Source of the DNA: Bacteriovoracia bacterium | GTDB taxonomy: Bacteria > Bdellovibrionota > Bacteriovoracia > Bacteriovoracales > Bacteriovoracaceae | Assembly (NCBI GenBank): GCA_030431635.1 | Contig: JAUIIL010000004.1 | Span: 248,001 to 312,000, forward strand | DNA: 64,000 bases | Reading direction: 5' to 3' | In this document: in pieces, positions 35,432 through 43,948 of the stretch | Layout of the letters: the number at the start of each line of letters is the position of its first letter | Numbering within the stretch: the first letter of the stretch is position 1 | Program-made: the position numbers and the translations under genes | Notes under the pieces: model-generated | What the model was told of the DNA's origin: nothing | Seen by the model: the letters and a program-made list of their open reading frames with translations, nothing else | Databases searched by the model: none

Positions 35432-37693
35432 CTATTTGTCTTTTAGATTCATTAATTTCTCTAATACTTTAGGGTCATCTTTCAAAGTAAAACTAAGTTC
35501 AACCCTTTGACTGAGTCCGCAATCGTATTCTTTACAGTCTCTTAATCCAATAGAAGCAGGGCCCCTTAACTGTTCGTCAGTTTTAGACACTGGTCTCATG
35601 AAACCTAGTCCGATAGAGCGAGTTAGTTTTCTCATATAGAGTTTGGACTCAAAATCCTTAGGGCTTTCACTAAAAATATAGCTCGTAATAGCAGTGGCCC
35701 TTCTGGCTGAAAGATCAAGGTTATAACTATAGGGAAGACCTGCTACTTCAAAAGGTTTGACATATTCTCCCTTAAAACTTGGGCTCGCATGTCCTTCAAT
35801 ATTAAAACTCGCGACTTTATTTTTGATCCATTCACTACTAAAAAGAACATCGGCAAAGATAGGGATAATGGCATCAAGTTTTTCTTTTGCAAATTCACTT
35901 AACTCAGAACTGTCGGTTTTAAATAAAAGATTTTTATCCATCAGTAGAGTTACGTTTCCTGTTTTAGGATCAACCTTTGCCTCTATGTTAGATTGTTTAA
36001 ATTTACCTGCAAGATTCTTAGCGATATTGGCCCTAAGGTTTTTCTTTTCATGAGTAATGGTATTGCTGATATTTTTAATTCTATCTTTAAGATTATCATT
36101 TTGAGAAACGAGGTTTTCTTTTTCATTGCTACAAACAGTGAGTTTTTTATGATTCTCCCTCTGATCGTTTTGACAAGTCAGAAACTCTCCCTTAAGTGAT
36201 TTGTTCTCGTTCATGGCCTGAGCGAGTTTATCAGAAAGACCTTTGTTTTCGCCTTCAGACCCTTTAAGTTTTCCTTCAAGTTCACCAATCTTATCTTTCG
36301 CTCCGCCGAGATCTCCTTTTAATTTCCCAATAGTTTTTCCAGCCTGAGCGAGTTTATCAGAAAGACCTTTGTTTTCACCTTCAGACCCTTTAAGTTTTCC
36401 TTCTAGTTCGCCAATCTTATCTTTCGCTCCGCCGAGATCTCCTTTTAATTTCCCAATAGTTTTTCCGGCCTGAGCGAGTTTATCAGAAAGGCCTTTATTT
36501 TCACCTTCAGACCCTTTAAGTTTTCCTTCTAGTTCGCCAATCTTATCTTTCGCTCCGCCGAGTTCTCTTTTTAACTGATCATTTGTTTTATCTTTCTGAG
36601 AAAGAGTCGTTGAAAGACTTTCTTGTTTTTGATGAGAATCTTTTAGTTTTGATGTCAGCTCTTTTATATTTGATTGGGCCTGAGTTAATTTTTGGGTAAG
36701 CTCAGATATTTTTTTCTGGGCTTCACTATTTGAAGAAAGGTTTTGTTGTTGTTTTTCTTGGAGTTGAGAGACTTTTTGCTGAAGCTCTTTAATAACTTCA
36801 TTATCGGCTTTTGTCATTTGAATTAGTTGACTTTGAACTTGCTCTTTTTGTGTCATCAAAAATGTGTTTTCTCTCTCTTTACTTAAAAGAGATGTTTGAA
36901 GCTTGCTATCAAGTTTTAACTGAATCTCCATCTGTGCTGAAAGTTCTTTTACTTTTCTTTCTTGAAGCTCTATTTGATTTTGTTGCTGTTTGAGAGCTTC
37001 TTGTTGTTTAAGAATTTCTTGTTGCTGATGTTTAGAGACTTTTTTTATTTGTTGTTCTCGTCTTTGTGACTCATTAACTTGTTCAGAAAAACTCTCTATT
37101 TGTGTTTTTAGTTCTTGTTGGATTTTGCTTTTTGATTCAAGTTCTTGTTGCAATTGAGAAAGAGCTTCTTTCTTTTGCTGAAGCTGACTTTCTATATTGG
37201 CCAGTTGAGTTTGCTTGTTTTTAATGAGTTCTTCTTTTTCTTTAAGTTCAGCTTGAGATTCAGAGCGCAGCTTCTTTTGTTTTTGAAGCTCTTCAGTCAT
37301 TTTTTCATTAAGAACTGTTTCTTTTTGAACGTCTTGAATTAGTTTTGTGACTTCTTTCTTATTTTTTTGCATCTCAAGGACAAACTTTCTTAACTCATCC
37401 ATTTTTTGTTCGACACTCTTTTCAACTTCATCAAACTTATCAATTGAATCGGTGATACTTTTAACTCTTTTTTGAGATTGCTCCTTAACTTCCTCCGGAA
37501 TAAGTCCTCTGAGTTCTTGCTCATGTTTTTTCTGTTGGGCCATTCTTTCCACTGTAGAAACTCCAACCTTAATCATAGCAAAAACGAACATAACTAAGAA
37601 AACAATAGCAACTGTTGTAAACATGTCACTATAGGAACTCCAAATGCTTCCATCTTCTTTGTGCTCATCATTATCTTGATCGAATCTATCCAT
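35432..37693 (-). CDS. MotB/OmpA-like protein with a very long coiled coil
   Basis: A 753-residue protein with the MotB plan: about 20 cytosolic residues, Asp23 at the start of a single membrane helix (DMFTTVAIVFLVMFVFAMIKVGV), a periplasmic body and a C-terminal OmpA/MotB peptidoglycan-binding domain (about 575-745: LLFKTDSSELSEFAKEKL, FNIEGHASPS, NLDLSARRATAITSYIF). Between them lies an uninterrupted Gln/Glu/Lys-rich coiled coil of about 500 residues, including a 42-residue repeat. Flagellar MotB is about 300 residues with a short linker. It is first in the operon with the MotA-like and cyclic-nucleotide-binding proteins. Power source and task are inferred. Confidence 0.85.
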   Translation of the reverse strand: MDRFDQDNDEHKEDGSIWSSYSDMFTTVAIVFLVMFVFAMIKVGVSTVERMAQQKKHEQELRGLIPEEVKEQSQKRVKSITDSIDKFDEVEKSVEQKMDELRKFVLEMQKNKKEVTKLIQDVQKETVLNEKMTEELQKQKKLRSESQAELKEKEELIKNKQTQLANIESQLQQKKEALSQLQQELESKSKIQQELKTQIESFSEQVNESQRREQQIKKVSKHQQQEILKQQEALKQQQNQIELQERKVKELSAQMEIQLKLDSKLQTSLLSKERENTFLMTQKEQVQSQLIQMTKADNEVIKELQQKVSQLQEKQQQNLSSNSEAQKKISELTQKLTQAQSNIKELTSKLKDSHQKQESLSTTLSQKDKTNDQLKRELGGAKDKIGELEGKLKGSEGENKGLSDKLAQAGKTIGKLKGDLGGAKDKIGELEGKLKGSEGENKGLSDKLAQAGKTIGKLKGDLGGAKDKIGELEGKLKGSEGENKGLSDKLAQAMNENKSLKGEFLTCQNDQRENHKKLTVCSNEKENLVSQNDNLKDRIKNISNTITHEKKNLRANIAKNLAGKFKQSNIEAKVDPKTGNVTLLMDKNLLFKTDSSELSEFAKEKLDAIIPIFADVLFSSEWIKNKVASFNIEGHASPSFKGEYVKPFEVAGLPYSYNLDLSARRATAITSYIFSESPKDFESKLYMRKLTRSIGLGFMRPVSKTDEQLRGPASIGLRDCKEYDCGLSQRVELSFTLKDDPKVLEKLMNLKDK
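36216..36562. repeat. 126-bp tandem repeat, about 2.75 copies, inside the MotB-like gene
   Basis: Landmarks recur every 126 bases: GCCTGAGCG at 36216, 36342 and 36468, and CCTTCAGAC at 36252, 36378 and 36504. The unit encodes 42 residues, six heptads, so the copies keep the coiled-coil register. The copies are nearly identical, pointing to recent expansion. Confidence 0.95.
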
Positions 37694-37884
37694 TGTAAAT
37701 TCCTCAAATAGAGTGAAACTACGATTTTAAAACTTGGCCATTATGCCACAACTCAGATGGGTTCAATTTTTCAAGAGAATTTGTTGGTAATGAGAATTCA
37801 ATTTCAAGGGGTTAAAAATTAACAATAAAGAACTTGACTCAATTTTGCCAATCTCAAATGGCAGTGACCAAATTTTTTGGCAAC

Positions 37885-38304
37885 TTAATATCTAAAACAA
37901 GTATATCGAGTAATAAGGTAAGCTTTTTTTTGCGTATCCCAGAAAGGGGAGAGGATTGTTTTAACAAAATCTCCATGATGAGATTTTAAATCTCTGGCAT
38001 ATTTTGCAGCTTTTAAATATTGTTTTTTATAGCATTGATAGTTTTCATCTCTTAACTCAGCAAGAAAAGTTGTTTTTTCGATGACTTTTTGATTGGTCTC
38101 AGACATTTGCTCAATAAATGTTCTCGCTTCTAAGGCATAATCTTCAATTTTAAGATCTACAATGACTGTTTCTAAGCAACCATTTTTCAAAATGTTTGAA
38201 TACACAGTTTGTGCTTCGTAATCAACTAACAAAAGATTTTTTTCTTGAGCTAAAGCTGAAACAGAAACAAAAGCAATTAATATTAGATGAATATAACTTT
38301 GGAT
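37885..38304 (-). CDS. Small secreted protein lacking a standard start codon
   Basis: The frame encodes a signal peptide (IHLILIAFVSVSALA, then QEKNLLL) and about 120 mature residues with three cysteines and a helical look. The first standard start is TTG 38232, which falls after the signal peptide. Upstream, before an in-frame TAA, I find only ATT (38292), GTT (38310) and ATC (38304). ATC has GGGGG five bases before it, so I propose it as start. A sequencing error or a decayed gene is possible. Function unknown. Confidence 0.5.
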   Translation of the reverse strand: MQSYIHLILIAFVSVSALAQEKNLLLVDYEAQTVYSNILKNGCLETVIVDLKIEDYALEARTFIEQMSETNQKVIEKTTFLAELRDENYQCYKKQYLKAAKYARDLKSHHGDFVKTILSPFWDTQKKAYLITRYTCFRY

Positions 38305-38445
38305 AGTAACCCCCGTGTCGTAAATTGTTTTTTATTTAATATGTCTTGATTGGTTGAGCAATAGAGGATGTATTAATTTCTTAAAAGTCTTAAACAGTTT
38401 CTTTGTAACTTGTTGAAATCTTAATGATAAAGTCCCGGGCCTTAG

Positions 38446-38469
38446 TTTCCGATAGGTAACTATAGGAAA
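38446..38469 (+). promoter_or_regulatory. Hairpin sequestering the cdaA ribosome binding site
   Basis: TTTCC pairs with GGAAA and ATAG with CTAT around a GTAA (GNRA) tetraloop, with one G-A mismatch. The AGGAAA serving as ribosome binding site five bases before the cdaA ATG is the 3' arm. Translation should be low until the stem is opened. Confidence 0.55.
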
Positions 38470-38473
38470 TTAA

Positions 38474-39277
38474 ATGTACTCAATACCTAACTATCTCGAT
38501 AACTTCGCGTTAACCGATCTCGCAGACATCCTGATTGTTGCTTTTATTTTTTATCGCTTTCTTCTTCTCGTTCAAGGAACGAGGGCCGTTCAAATGATTG
38601 TTGGGATTTTAATAGCGGGCTCTATGTATTGGCTCAGTATTACTTATAAACTCTATTCTCTTAATTGGGTTCTTAATCATTTTTTTCAATATTTTTTTAT
38701 TGTTCTTATTATTCTTTTTCAAGAGCAGATAAGAACGGCCTTAATATCTGCTGGAAAGGTTGGTTGGATTAAGCGTGGGGGATCTCTACATGAAGAACAT
38801 GTAGAGGAAGTGATAACTGCTTGTGGAGTTCTTTCAAAAGAGCACAAAGGGGCCATCATTGTTTTTGAAAAAAGTAGTGGGCTAATGAATTATGCTGATA
38901 CCGGAACAACACTTAATTGTGATATTCACTCTGATCTGCTTTACTCGCTCTTTCAGACCCATTCTCCTTTGCATGATGGGGCTGTTATCATTTCAGGTCA
39001 AAAAATATTATCAGCAGGGTGCTTCCTTCCTTTATCTAAGAACGTTGAAATTGATAGACATTATGGGACTAGACATAGGGCCGCTCTCGGTTTAACCGAA
39101 CTGACTGATGCTGTGGTCATTACAGTGAGTGAAGAAACAGGAAAAATGAATATTTGTCATGGGGGTATTTTTTATCCTATGGAAAATGAGAAAATGTTAA
39201 GAAAGTCCATTAGAGAATTTCTTATTAAGGATGCGAGCGCAATAAGTAGTAAGCTAATGACACTCAAACAAGAGTAG
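38474..39277 (+). CDS. cdaA: Diadenylate cyclase CdaA (c-di-AMP synthase)
   Basis: CdaA condenses two ATP to cyclic di-AMP. The 267-residue protein has about three N-terminal membrane helices (ILIVAFIFYRFLLLV, MIVGILIAGSMYWLSI, FFQYFFIVLIILF), then the DAC domain with the catalytic HSPLHDGAVII and GTRHRAALGLTELTD motifs, both intact. c-di-AMP commonly controls potassium and osmolyte balance and is best known in Gram-positives, though also found in some diderms. The gene leads a run with cdaR and glmM, the same order as in Firmicutes. Confidence 0.95.
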   Translation: MYSIPNYLDNFALTDLADILIVAFIFYRFLLLVQGTRAVQMIVGILIAGSMYWLSITYKLYSLNWVLNHFFQYFFIVLIILFQEQIRTALISAGKVGWIKRGGSLHEEHVEEVITACGVLSKEHKGAIIVFEKSSGLMNYADTGTTLNCDIHSDLLYSLFQTHSPLHDGAVIISGQKILSAGCFLPLSKNVEIDRHYGTRHRAALGLTELTDAVVITVSEETGKMNICHGGIFYPMENEKMLRKSIREFLIKDASAISSKLMTLKQE

Positions 39278-39279
39278 AT

Positions 39280-40188
39280 ATGGATGTTGTAAGAAATAAA
39301 AATTTTTTAAAAATTGTTTCTTTGCTTTTTGCATTTGCTATGTGGACTTATGTTATTGGAACGGCAGATACTCAGTTAGAGAAGGTTGTCAATGTACGCT
39401 ATATCCTTCCTAACAATCAATCCATTGCTAATGAGGACGTTAAAGAAGTTGTTTTTCATTTAAATGGTCCTCGTGCTTTTATTAGAACAATTCAGGAAAA
39501 GGAAGAGTACATAACCGTTGATCTGACAAAAAGAAAAAGAGTCGTGAAGGGAAAGGTTGAAGTTAAGTTTAAATCAAGAGATATATCACTGCCATTTGGT
39601 GTGAAAGTAACCAAAATTGAGCCTTCTCGAATTTACCTTGATATTGAACAAACACTTACTAAAAAAGTTCCTGTCAAAATTAATACCTTAGGCGAACTAC
39701 CATCGATTCAAAAGATGGTTTACTCAAAAGTTGAGCCCAAGTCAGTCTTAGTTAAAGGTCCTTTTTCTGTAGTTAATGAGCTTGCTCATGTTGAAACAGA
39801 AGCAGTAAGTTTAAATGAGCTTAAAGGGGAAGGCAGCAGACCTCTAAAGTTGGCCCTAGATGATGGGAGAGTCTCTGTCGTTGATACCTCTGAAGTGGAA
39901 TACTCTTTTCATGTTAAACCTACTCAGGCCAATCTTGTTTTAAAGGATATTCCTATTAAGTTTCTCACCTCAAAGATTATCTCTCAAGCCGAAAAACGCA
40001 AGGTGTCACTGATTGTTTTATCTGAAAAACCAGGTAACGAAGAGCTTGATGTCAGTAAAGTCCAAGTTATTGCCGAGATTCCGGATACGGCCAAGGGAAG
40101 AACGATGGTAGAGCTCAAGGCTTCCTTGCCCACTGGACTACAGCTTGTAGAGATTCAACCCAACAAGATATTTGTCTATGTCAAATAG
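39280..40188 (+). CDS. cdaR: CdaR/YbbR-domain regulator of CdaA
   Basis: A 302-residue protein with one N-terminal membrane helix (FLKIVSLLFAFAMWTYVIG) and an extracytoplasmic part of YbbR-type beta domains (repeated pattern VNVRYILPNNQ...VVFHLNGPRAFI, VPVKINTLGELPS...VLVKGPFSVVN). CdaR binds CdaA and modulates c-di-AMP production. It starts two bases after cdaA, so the two are tightly coupled. Sequence conservation in the family is low and assignment leans on both pattern and position. Confidence 0.85.
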   Translation: MDVVRNKNFLKIVSLLFAFAMWTYVIGTADTQLEKVVNVRYILPNNQSIANEDVKEVVFHLNGPRAFIRTIQEKEEYITVDLTKRKRVVKGKVEVKFKSRDISLPFGVKVTKIEPSRIYLDIEQTLTKKVPVKINTLGELPSIQKMVYSKVEPKSVLVKGPFSVVNELAHVETEAVSLNELKGEGSRPLKLALDDGRVSVVDTSEVEYSFHVKPTQANLVLKDIPIKFLTSKIISQAEKRKVSLIVLSEKPGNEELDVSKVQVIAEIPDTAKGRTMVELKASLPTGLQLVEIQPNKIFVYVK

Positions 40189-40228
40189 ATAGGCTACCTT
40201 TTGTTCATATAAAATAAAAGGATAGGCT

Positions 40229-41587
40229 ATGTCTGAATCAAGGCAGTTTTTTGGAACAGATGGAATTCGTGGAAGGGCCAACCGTCATCCTATGACATGT
40301 GAAACGGCCCTCATGCTTGGACGAGCAGTAACTCAATATTTTAAAAAAGAGCATCAAGAGCCTTTAATTGTTATTGGAAAAGATACTCGTTTGAGTTGTT
40401 ATATGTTTGAACATGCTTTTTCTGCAGGGGTCTGTTCTCAGGGGGGAAAAGCCATTTTTACAGGTCCTCTACCGACACCGGCCGTTGCGTTTGTCACTCA
40501 ATCCATGCGAGCAGATGCAGGAGTCATGATTTCTGCTTCTCATAACGCCTATTATGATAACGGAATTAAGATCTTTGATAGAAACGGCTATAAGCTCCCT
40601 GATAATGTTGAGCTTGAGCTTGAGAATATGATTTTAAATCCAGAGCTTCTTAATCAAACTGGAGATAACGAGCTTGGAAGAGCAAGAAGACTTGATGAAG
40701 TGATTGGGAGATATATTGTTCATGCCAAGTCATGCTTTAGTAATGAATTTAATCTTGAAGGACTTAAAATTGTTGTTGATTGTGCTCACGGAGCTGCTTA
40801 TAAAGTTGGGCCAATGATTTTTGAGGAACTAGGAGCGGAAGTTATTACTCTGGGAGCAAATCCTAATGGACGCAATATTAATGATAATTGCGGAGCTCTC
40901 CATCCACAAAATTGCGCCAAAGCGGTCGTCGAGAATAAAGCAAACCTTGGTTTTTGTTTCGATGGGGATGCGGATAGATTAATTATTATTGATGACAAAG
41001 GGGAAATCCTTCAAGGAGATTTATTAATAGGTCTTCTCGCTAAATTTTTAAAAGATAGAAATCATCTGGGAGCTGCTAACGAGGTGGTTGGAACTGTCAT
41101 GTCCAATCTAGGACTTGAAAACTATTTAACCAAAAATGATATTAAATTTACTCGGACAAAAGTGGGAGATAGGTACCTGATTGAAAGAATGAGGGCTTCT
41201 GGAGCTTTGTTTGGAGGAGAGAACTCAGGCCACCTTATTTTTGGTGAGTATGCGACAACAGGGGATGCGATTATTGCTGCTTTGAAAGTCATTGAATGCG
41301 CCTATTACTATAAGGATAAGCTTAAAAACATTATTGCAGATATAGAATTGTACCCTCAAATTTTAAAGAATGTTAAAGTAAAGAAAAAGATCCCTTTTAA
41401 AGATTCTAAGGAAATTCAAAGGGCGATTAATGAAATAGAAACTGAATTTGATGGTAATGGGAGGGTTTTACTGCGCTATTCAGGTACAGAAAACTTGGCC
41501 AGGGTAATGATTGAAGGTAAAGATAAAAAGCTCGTCGAAGAGAAATGTCAGCAGCTAGCTAAACTTGTTGAGAAAATTTTAAACTAA
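40229..41587 (+). CDS. glmM: Phosphoglucosamine mutase
   Basis: GlmM converts glucosamine-6-phosphate to glucosamine-1-phosphate for UDP-GlcNAc, hence murein and LPS. The 452-residue protein shows FFGTDGIRGRAN, the phosphoserine loop ISASHNAYYDNGIK (Ser near 104), the metal loop FDGDADRLI and the sugar-phosphate sites GGENSGHL and RYSGTENLARVM. GlmM is known to interact with and inhibit CdaA in Gram-positives, and the operon here keeps all three together. Length is typical. Confidence 0.96.
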   Translation: MSESRQFFGTDGIRGRANRHPMTCETALMLGRAVTQYFKKEHQEPLIVIGKDTRLSCYMFEHAFSAGVCSQGGKAIFTGPLPTPAVAFVTQSMRADAGVMISASHNAYYDNGIKIFDRNGYKLPDNVELELENMILNPELLNQTGDNELGRARRLDEVIGRYIVHAKSCFSNEFNLEGLKIVVDCAHGAAYKVGPMIFEELGAEVITLGANPNGRNINDNCGALHPQNCAKAVVENKANLGFCFDGDADRLIIIDDKGEILQGDLLIGLLAKFLKDRNHLGAANEVVGTVMSNLGLENYLTKNDIKFTRTKVGDRYLIERMRASGALFGGENSGHLIFGEYATTGDAIIAALKVIECAYYYKDKLKNIIADIELYPQILKNVKVKKKIPFKDSKEIQRAINEIETEFDGNGRVLLRYSGTENLARVMIEGKDKKLVEEKCQQLAKLVEKILN

Positions 41588-41596
41588 AGAGGAAGT

Positions 41597-42337
41597 ATGG
41601 CCAGGTTAGGAATTAATATCGATCACGTAGCAACTTTAAGACAGCAAAGAGATGAAGGTTATCCTTCTCTTGCTGAAGCCGGGCGTATTTGTCTTGAAAA
41701 TGGAGCCGATCAAATAACGATTCACTTGAGAGAAGACAGAAGGCACATTCAAGACACCGACGTTAGTACAATTAAATTAGTGACTCAAAAATTTAGTAAA
41801 CCTCTTAATTTAGAAATGGGATGTGCCAGTGAAATTGTAGACATCGCTATTGAAACTAAGCCTGATTGGATTTGTCTTGTGCCTGAAAAAAGAGAAGAGA
41901 AGACAACTGAAGGTGGGCTTAATCTTTTAGACACACATCAATTAGAGAAGGTCGCAGCGACAATCAAAAGATTAAGAGAAGCGATTCCTGAAACAAAAAT
42001 CTCTCTTTTTGTTGAAGCTAGGGAAGAAGTATTAGAAAAATGTATTGCATTAGGCTGTGACGCGGTTGAAATTCATACAGGGGAATATGCCAGGGCCTAT
42101 CTCGAAGGAAATGATATCAGTAAATATCTTGAGCAGTTTGCAATAGGGCACTCACTGATTAAAGCTCAAAATATTGGCTACCATGCAGGACATGGAATTA
42201 CTGATAAAAGTTTGGCCCCTCTAGTTGAGCAAAATCTTTTTGAAGAATATAATATTGGTCATTGGGTGATTTGTCAGAGTCTTTTTGACTCACTGGGAAA
42301 TGTGGTGAAAAGACTTAAGGAGCTAACTCCAAACTGA
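41597..42337 (+). CDS. pdxJ: Pyridoxine 5'-phosphate synthase
   Basis: PdxJ joins 1-deoxyxylulose 5-phosphate and aminoacetone phosphate derivative to pyridoxine phosphate, the last ring-forming step of DXP-dependent vitamin B6 synthesis. LGINIDHVATLRQQR, ITIHLREDRRHIQDTDV, NLEMGCASEIVDIA, CLVPEKREEKTTEGGL, VEIHTGEYA and GYHAGHGI are all present across 246 residues. The active-site His and Arg residues are intact. It starts nine bases after glmM. Confidence 0.96.
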   Translation: MARLGINIDHVATLRQQRDEGYPSLAEAGRICLENGADQITIHLREDRRHIQDTDVSTIKLVTQKFSKPLNLEMGCASEIVDIAIETKPDWICLVPEKREEKTTEGGLNLLDTHQLEKVAATIKRLREAIPETKISLFVEAREEVLEKCIALGCDAVEIHTGEYARAYLEGNDISKYLEQFAIGHSLIKAQNIGYHAGHGITDKSLAPLVEQNLFEEYNIGHWVICQSLFDSLGNVVKRLKELTPN

Positions 42338-42346
42338 GGTTTTGTT

Positions 42347-43945
42347 ATGAGAATTGTTTCTAAAGATGAGATGAGAGATATAGAAAAGAGGGCCAATGAG
42401 GAATTTGGTTTGTCTGAAGATCTTATTAACGAGAATGTTGGTCGAGAAGGTGCACGCTATATTGATGAAGAACTCTTAAGTGAAATGCCTAACTCTGAAG
42501 TGCTACTACTGGTTGGTAAGGGTAATAACGCCTCTGATGGAATGGCCATTGCAAGACATTTAGTGAATAAGGGACATATTGTGAGGGCCTTCACTCTTTT
42601 TCCTGAAAATGAGTGGAGTAGTGAGCTGACAAAACAGATGTCGATGGCCAAGGCCTTTGGAGTAAGGGTATCGGCCATCAATGAAGTTGAGCAAATTGAA
42701 GGGTATTTGGGCCAATCACAATTTAATCCATTTGTTATTGATGCTATTTTTGGTACAGGAGTGAGACTCCCATTATCACAACTGCACTACAATATCATTT
42801 CTCTTATCAATAAACTCTCTAGTTTCACAGTATCAATTGATATTCCTTCAGGAGTTGATAGTGATAGTGGACTCATTCAAGGTAATGCTGTTGAGGCCGA
42901 TTTAACTCTTGCGATAGGTTTACCCAAAGTTGGTTATTATATGGCCGATGGCTCAAGATTATCGGGAAGAATTAAAGTGATTGAAGTCGGTCTTCCTATG
43001 AAAACTCTGGCCAATGGAGATAAGTTTTTACTTGATATAGATGATGTTCTGGAAACAGCGAATAGAAGAGATAAGTTTGCTGATAAAAAAGTTTTTGGGC
43101 ACACTCTTGTTTTAGGAGGAAGCCACGGACTGACTGGAGCTCTTGTGATGGCCAGTCAATCTGCTTTGAAAGCTGGAGCAGGACTTGTCACGGGTGCGAC
43201 TTGGGAGAATCAATACCAAGAATTTATCGCTCGTTTAATCCCTGAAATAATGACTGGCTATATCCCAATGGATCAAAAGGGATGGCCTCGTATTTTAAAA
43301 GATATCAATAAATATGATGCTATTGTGATGGGACCTGGGTTAGGTCGTTCAGTGCGATCGAGAAGTCTCGTGTTAGAGATCTTGACCAATTTTAAAGGGC
43401 CTGTTGTTTTAGATGCCGATGCTATTAATGTTCTCTCTTTGGCCGATGATGCTAAGGTTTTTGCTCAAAGAGGAGCCCCTACAGTTCTTACTCCTCATTT
43501 TGGGGAATTTTGCAACTTTACAGGGGTAAAGAGAGCTGATCTTAACCAAAGACCCCTTTACCATCTTAAAAATCTAATGGATCAAATTAGTTGTACGATT
43601 ATTCTGAAAGGTCCGTGTACTTATATCGGGCTCACCTCTGGAGAAGTTCTCTTTAATTATTCCCCCAACGACGGGATGGCCACTGGTGGAGTAGGAGACG
43701 TGCTCGCTGGTATTATCGGTGGATTACTCAGCCAAGACCAATCAGTTAAAAATAATAGTTCTCTTTTTAATGCTTACGAAAATTTTGACAGAACTATTTG
43801 TCTTGCGGTGACGATTCACTCCCTTGCTGGTCAAATAGCGGCCAAAGAACACGGTGTGAGGGCCATGACTGCGACTTCTTTGATTTCTGCTTTAGGGAAA
43901 ACTTTCAGTGAAGTGGATAAGAGAATTGAGTTTCTTAATCCTTAG
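42347..43945 (+). CDS. nnr: Bifunctional NAD(P)H-hydrate epimerase / dehydratase
   Basis: A 532-residue two-domain repair enzyme. The N-terminal YjeF domain (about 1-215; LLVGKGNNASDGMAIARHL, DAIFGTG, SIDIPSGVDSDSG) epimerises damaged NAD(P)HX. The C-terminal ribokinase-like domain (about 220-532; VLGGSHGLTGALVMAS, VMGPGLGR, VLDADAINVLS, LTPHFGEF and the catalytic NDGMATGGVGDVLAGIIGGLL) dehydrates it using ADP or ATP. Fused forms like this are common. It lies between pdxJ and tsaE, a frequent neighbourhood. Confidence 0.94.
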   Translation: MRIVSKDEMRDIEKRANEEFGLSEDLINENVGREGARYIDEELLSEMPNSEVLLLVGKGNNASDGMAIARHLVNKGHIVRAFTLFPENEWSSELTKQMSMAKAFGVRVSAINEVEQIEGYLGQSQFNPFVIDAIFGTGVRLPLSQLHYNIISLINKLSSFTVSIDIPSGVDSDSGLIQGNAVEADLTLAIGLPKVGYYMADGSRLSGRIKVIEVGLPMKTLANGDKFLLDIDDVLETANRRDKFADKKVFGHTLVLGGSHGLTGALVMASQSALKAGAGLVTGATWENQYQEFIARLIPEIMTGYIPMDQKGWPRILKDINKYDAIVMGPGLGRSVRSRSLVLEILTNFKGPVVLDADAINVLSLADDAKVFAQRGAPTVLTPHFGEFCNFTGVKRADLNQRPLYHLKNLMDQISCTIILKGPCTYIGLTSGEVLFNYSPNDGMATGGVGDVLAGIIGGLLSQDQSVKNNSSLFNAYENFDRTICLAVTIHSLAGQIAAKEHGVRAMTATSLISALGKTFSEVDKRIEFLNP

Positions 43946-43948
43946 CTA

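Noticed and set aside
36216-36562. CRISPR-like array
   Set aside because: The 126-base repeats are contiguous, in frame and coding, with no spacers.
34528-37693. Zorya anti-phage system (ZorAB)
   Set aside because: In Zorya the long tail is on the MotA-like protein and ZorC/ZorD or ZorE follow. Here the coiled coil is in the MotB-like protein and the third gene is a cyclic-nucleotide-binding protein.
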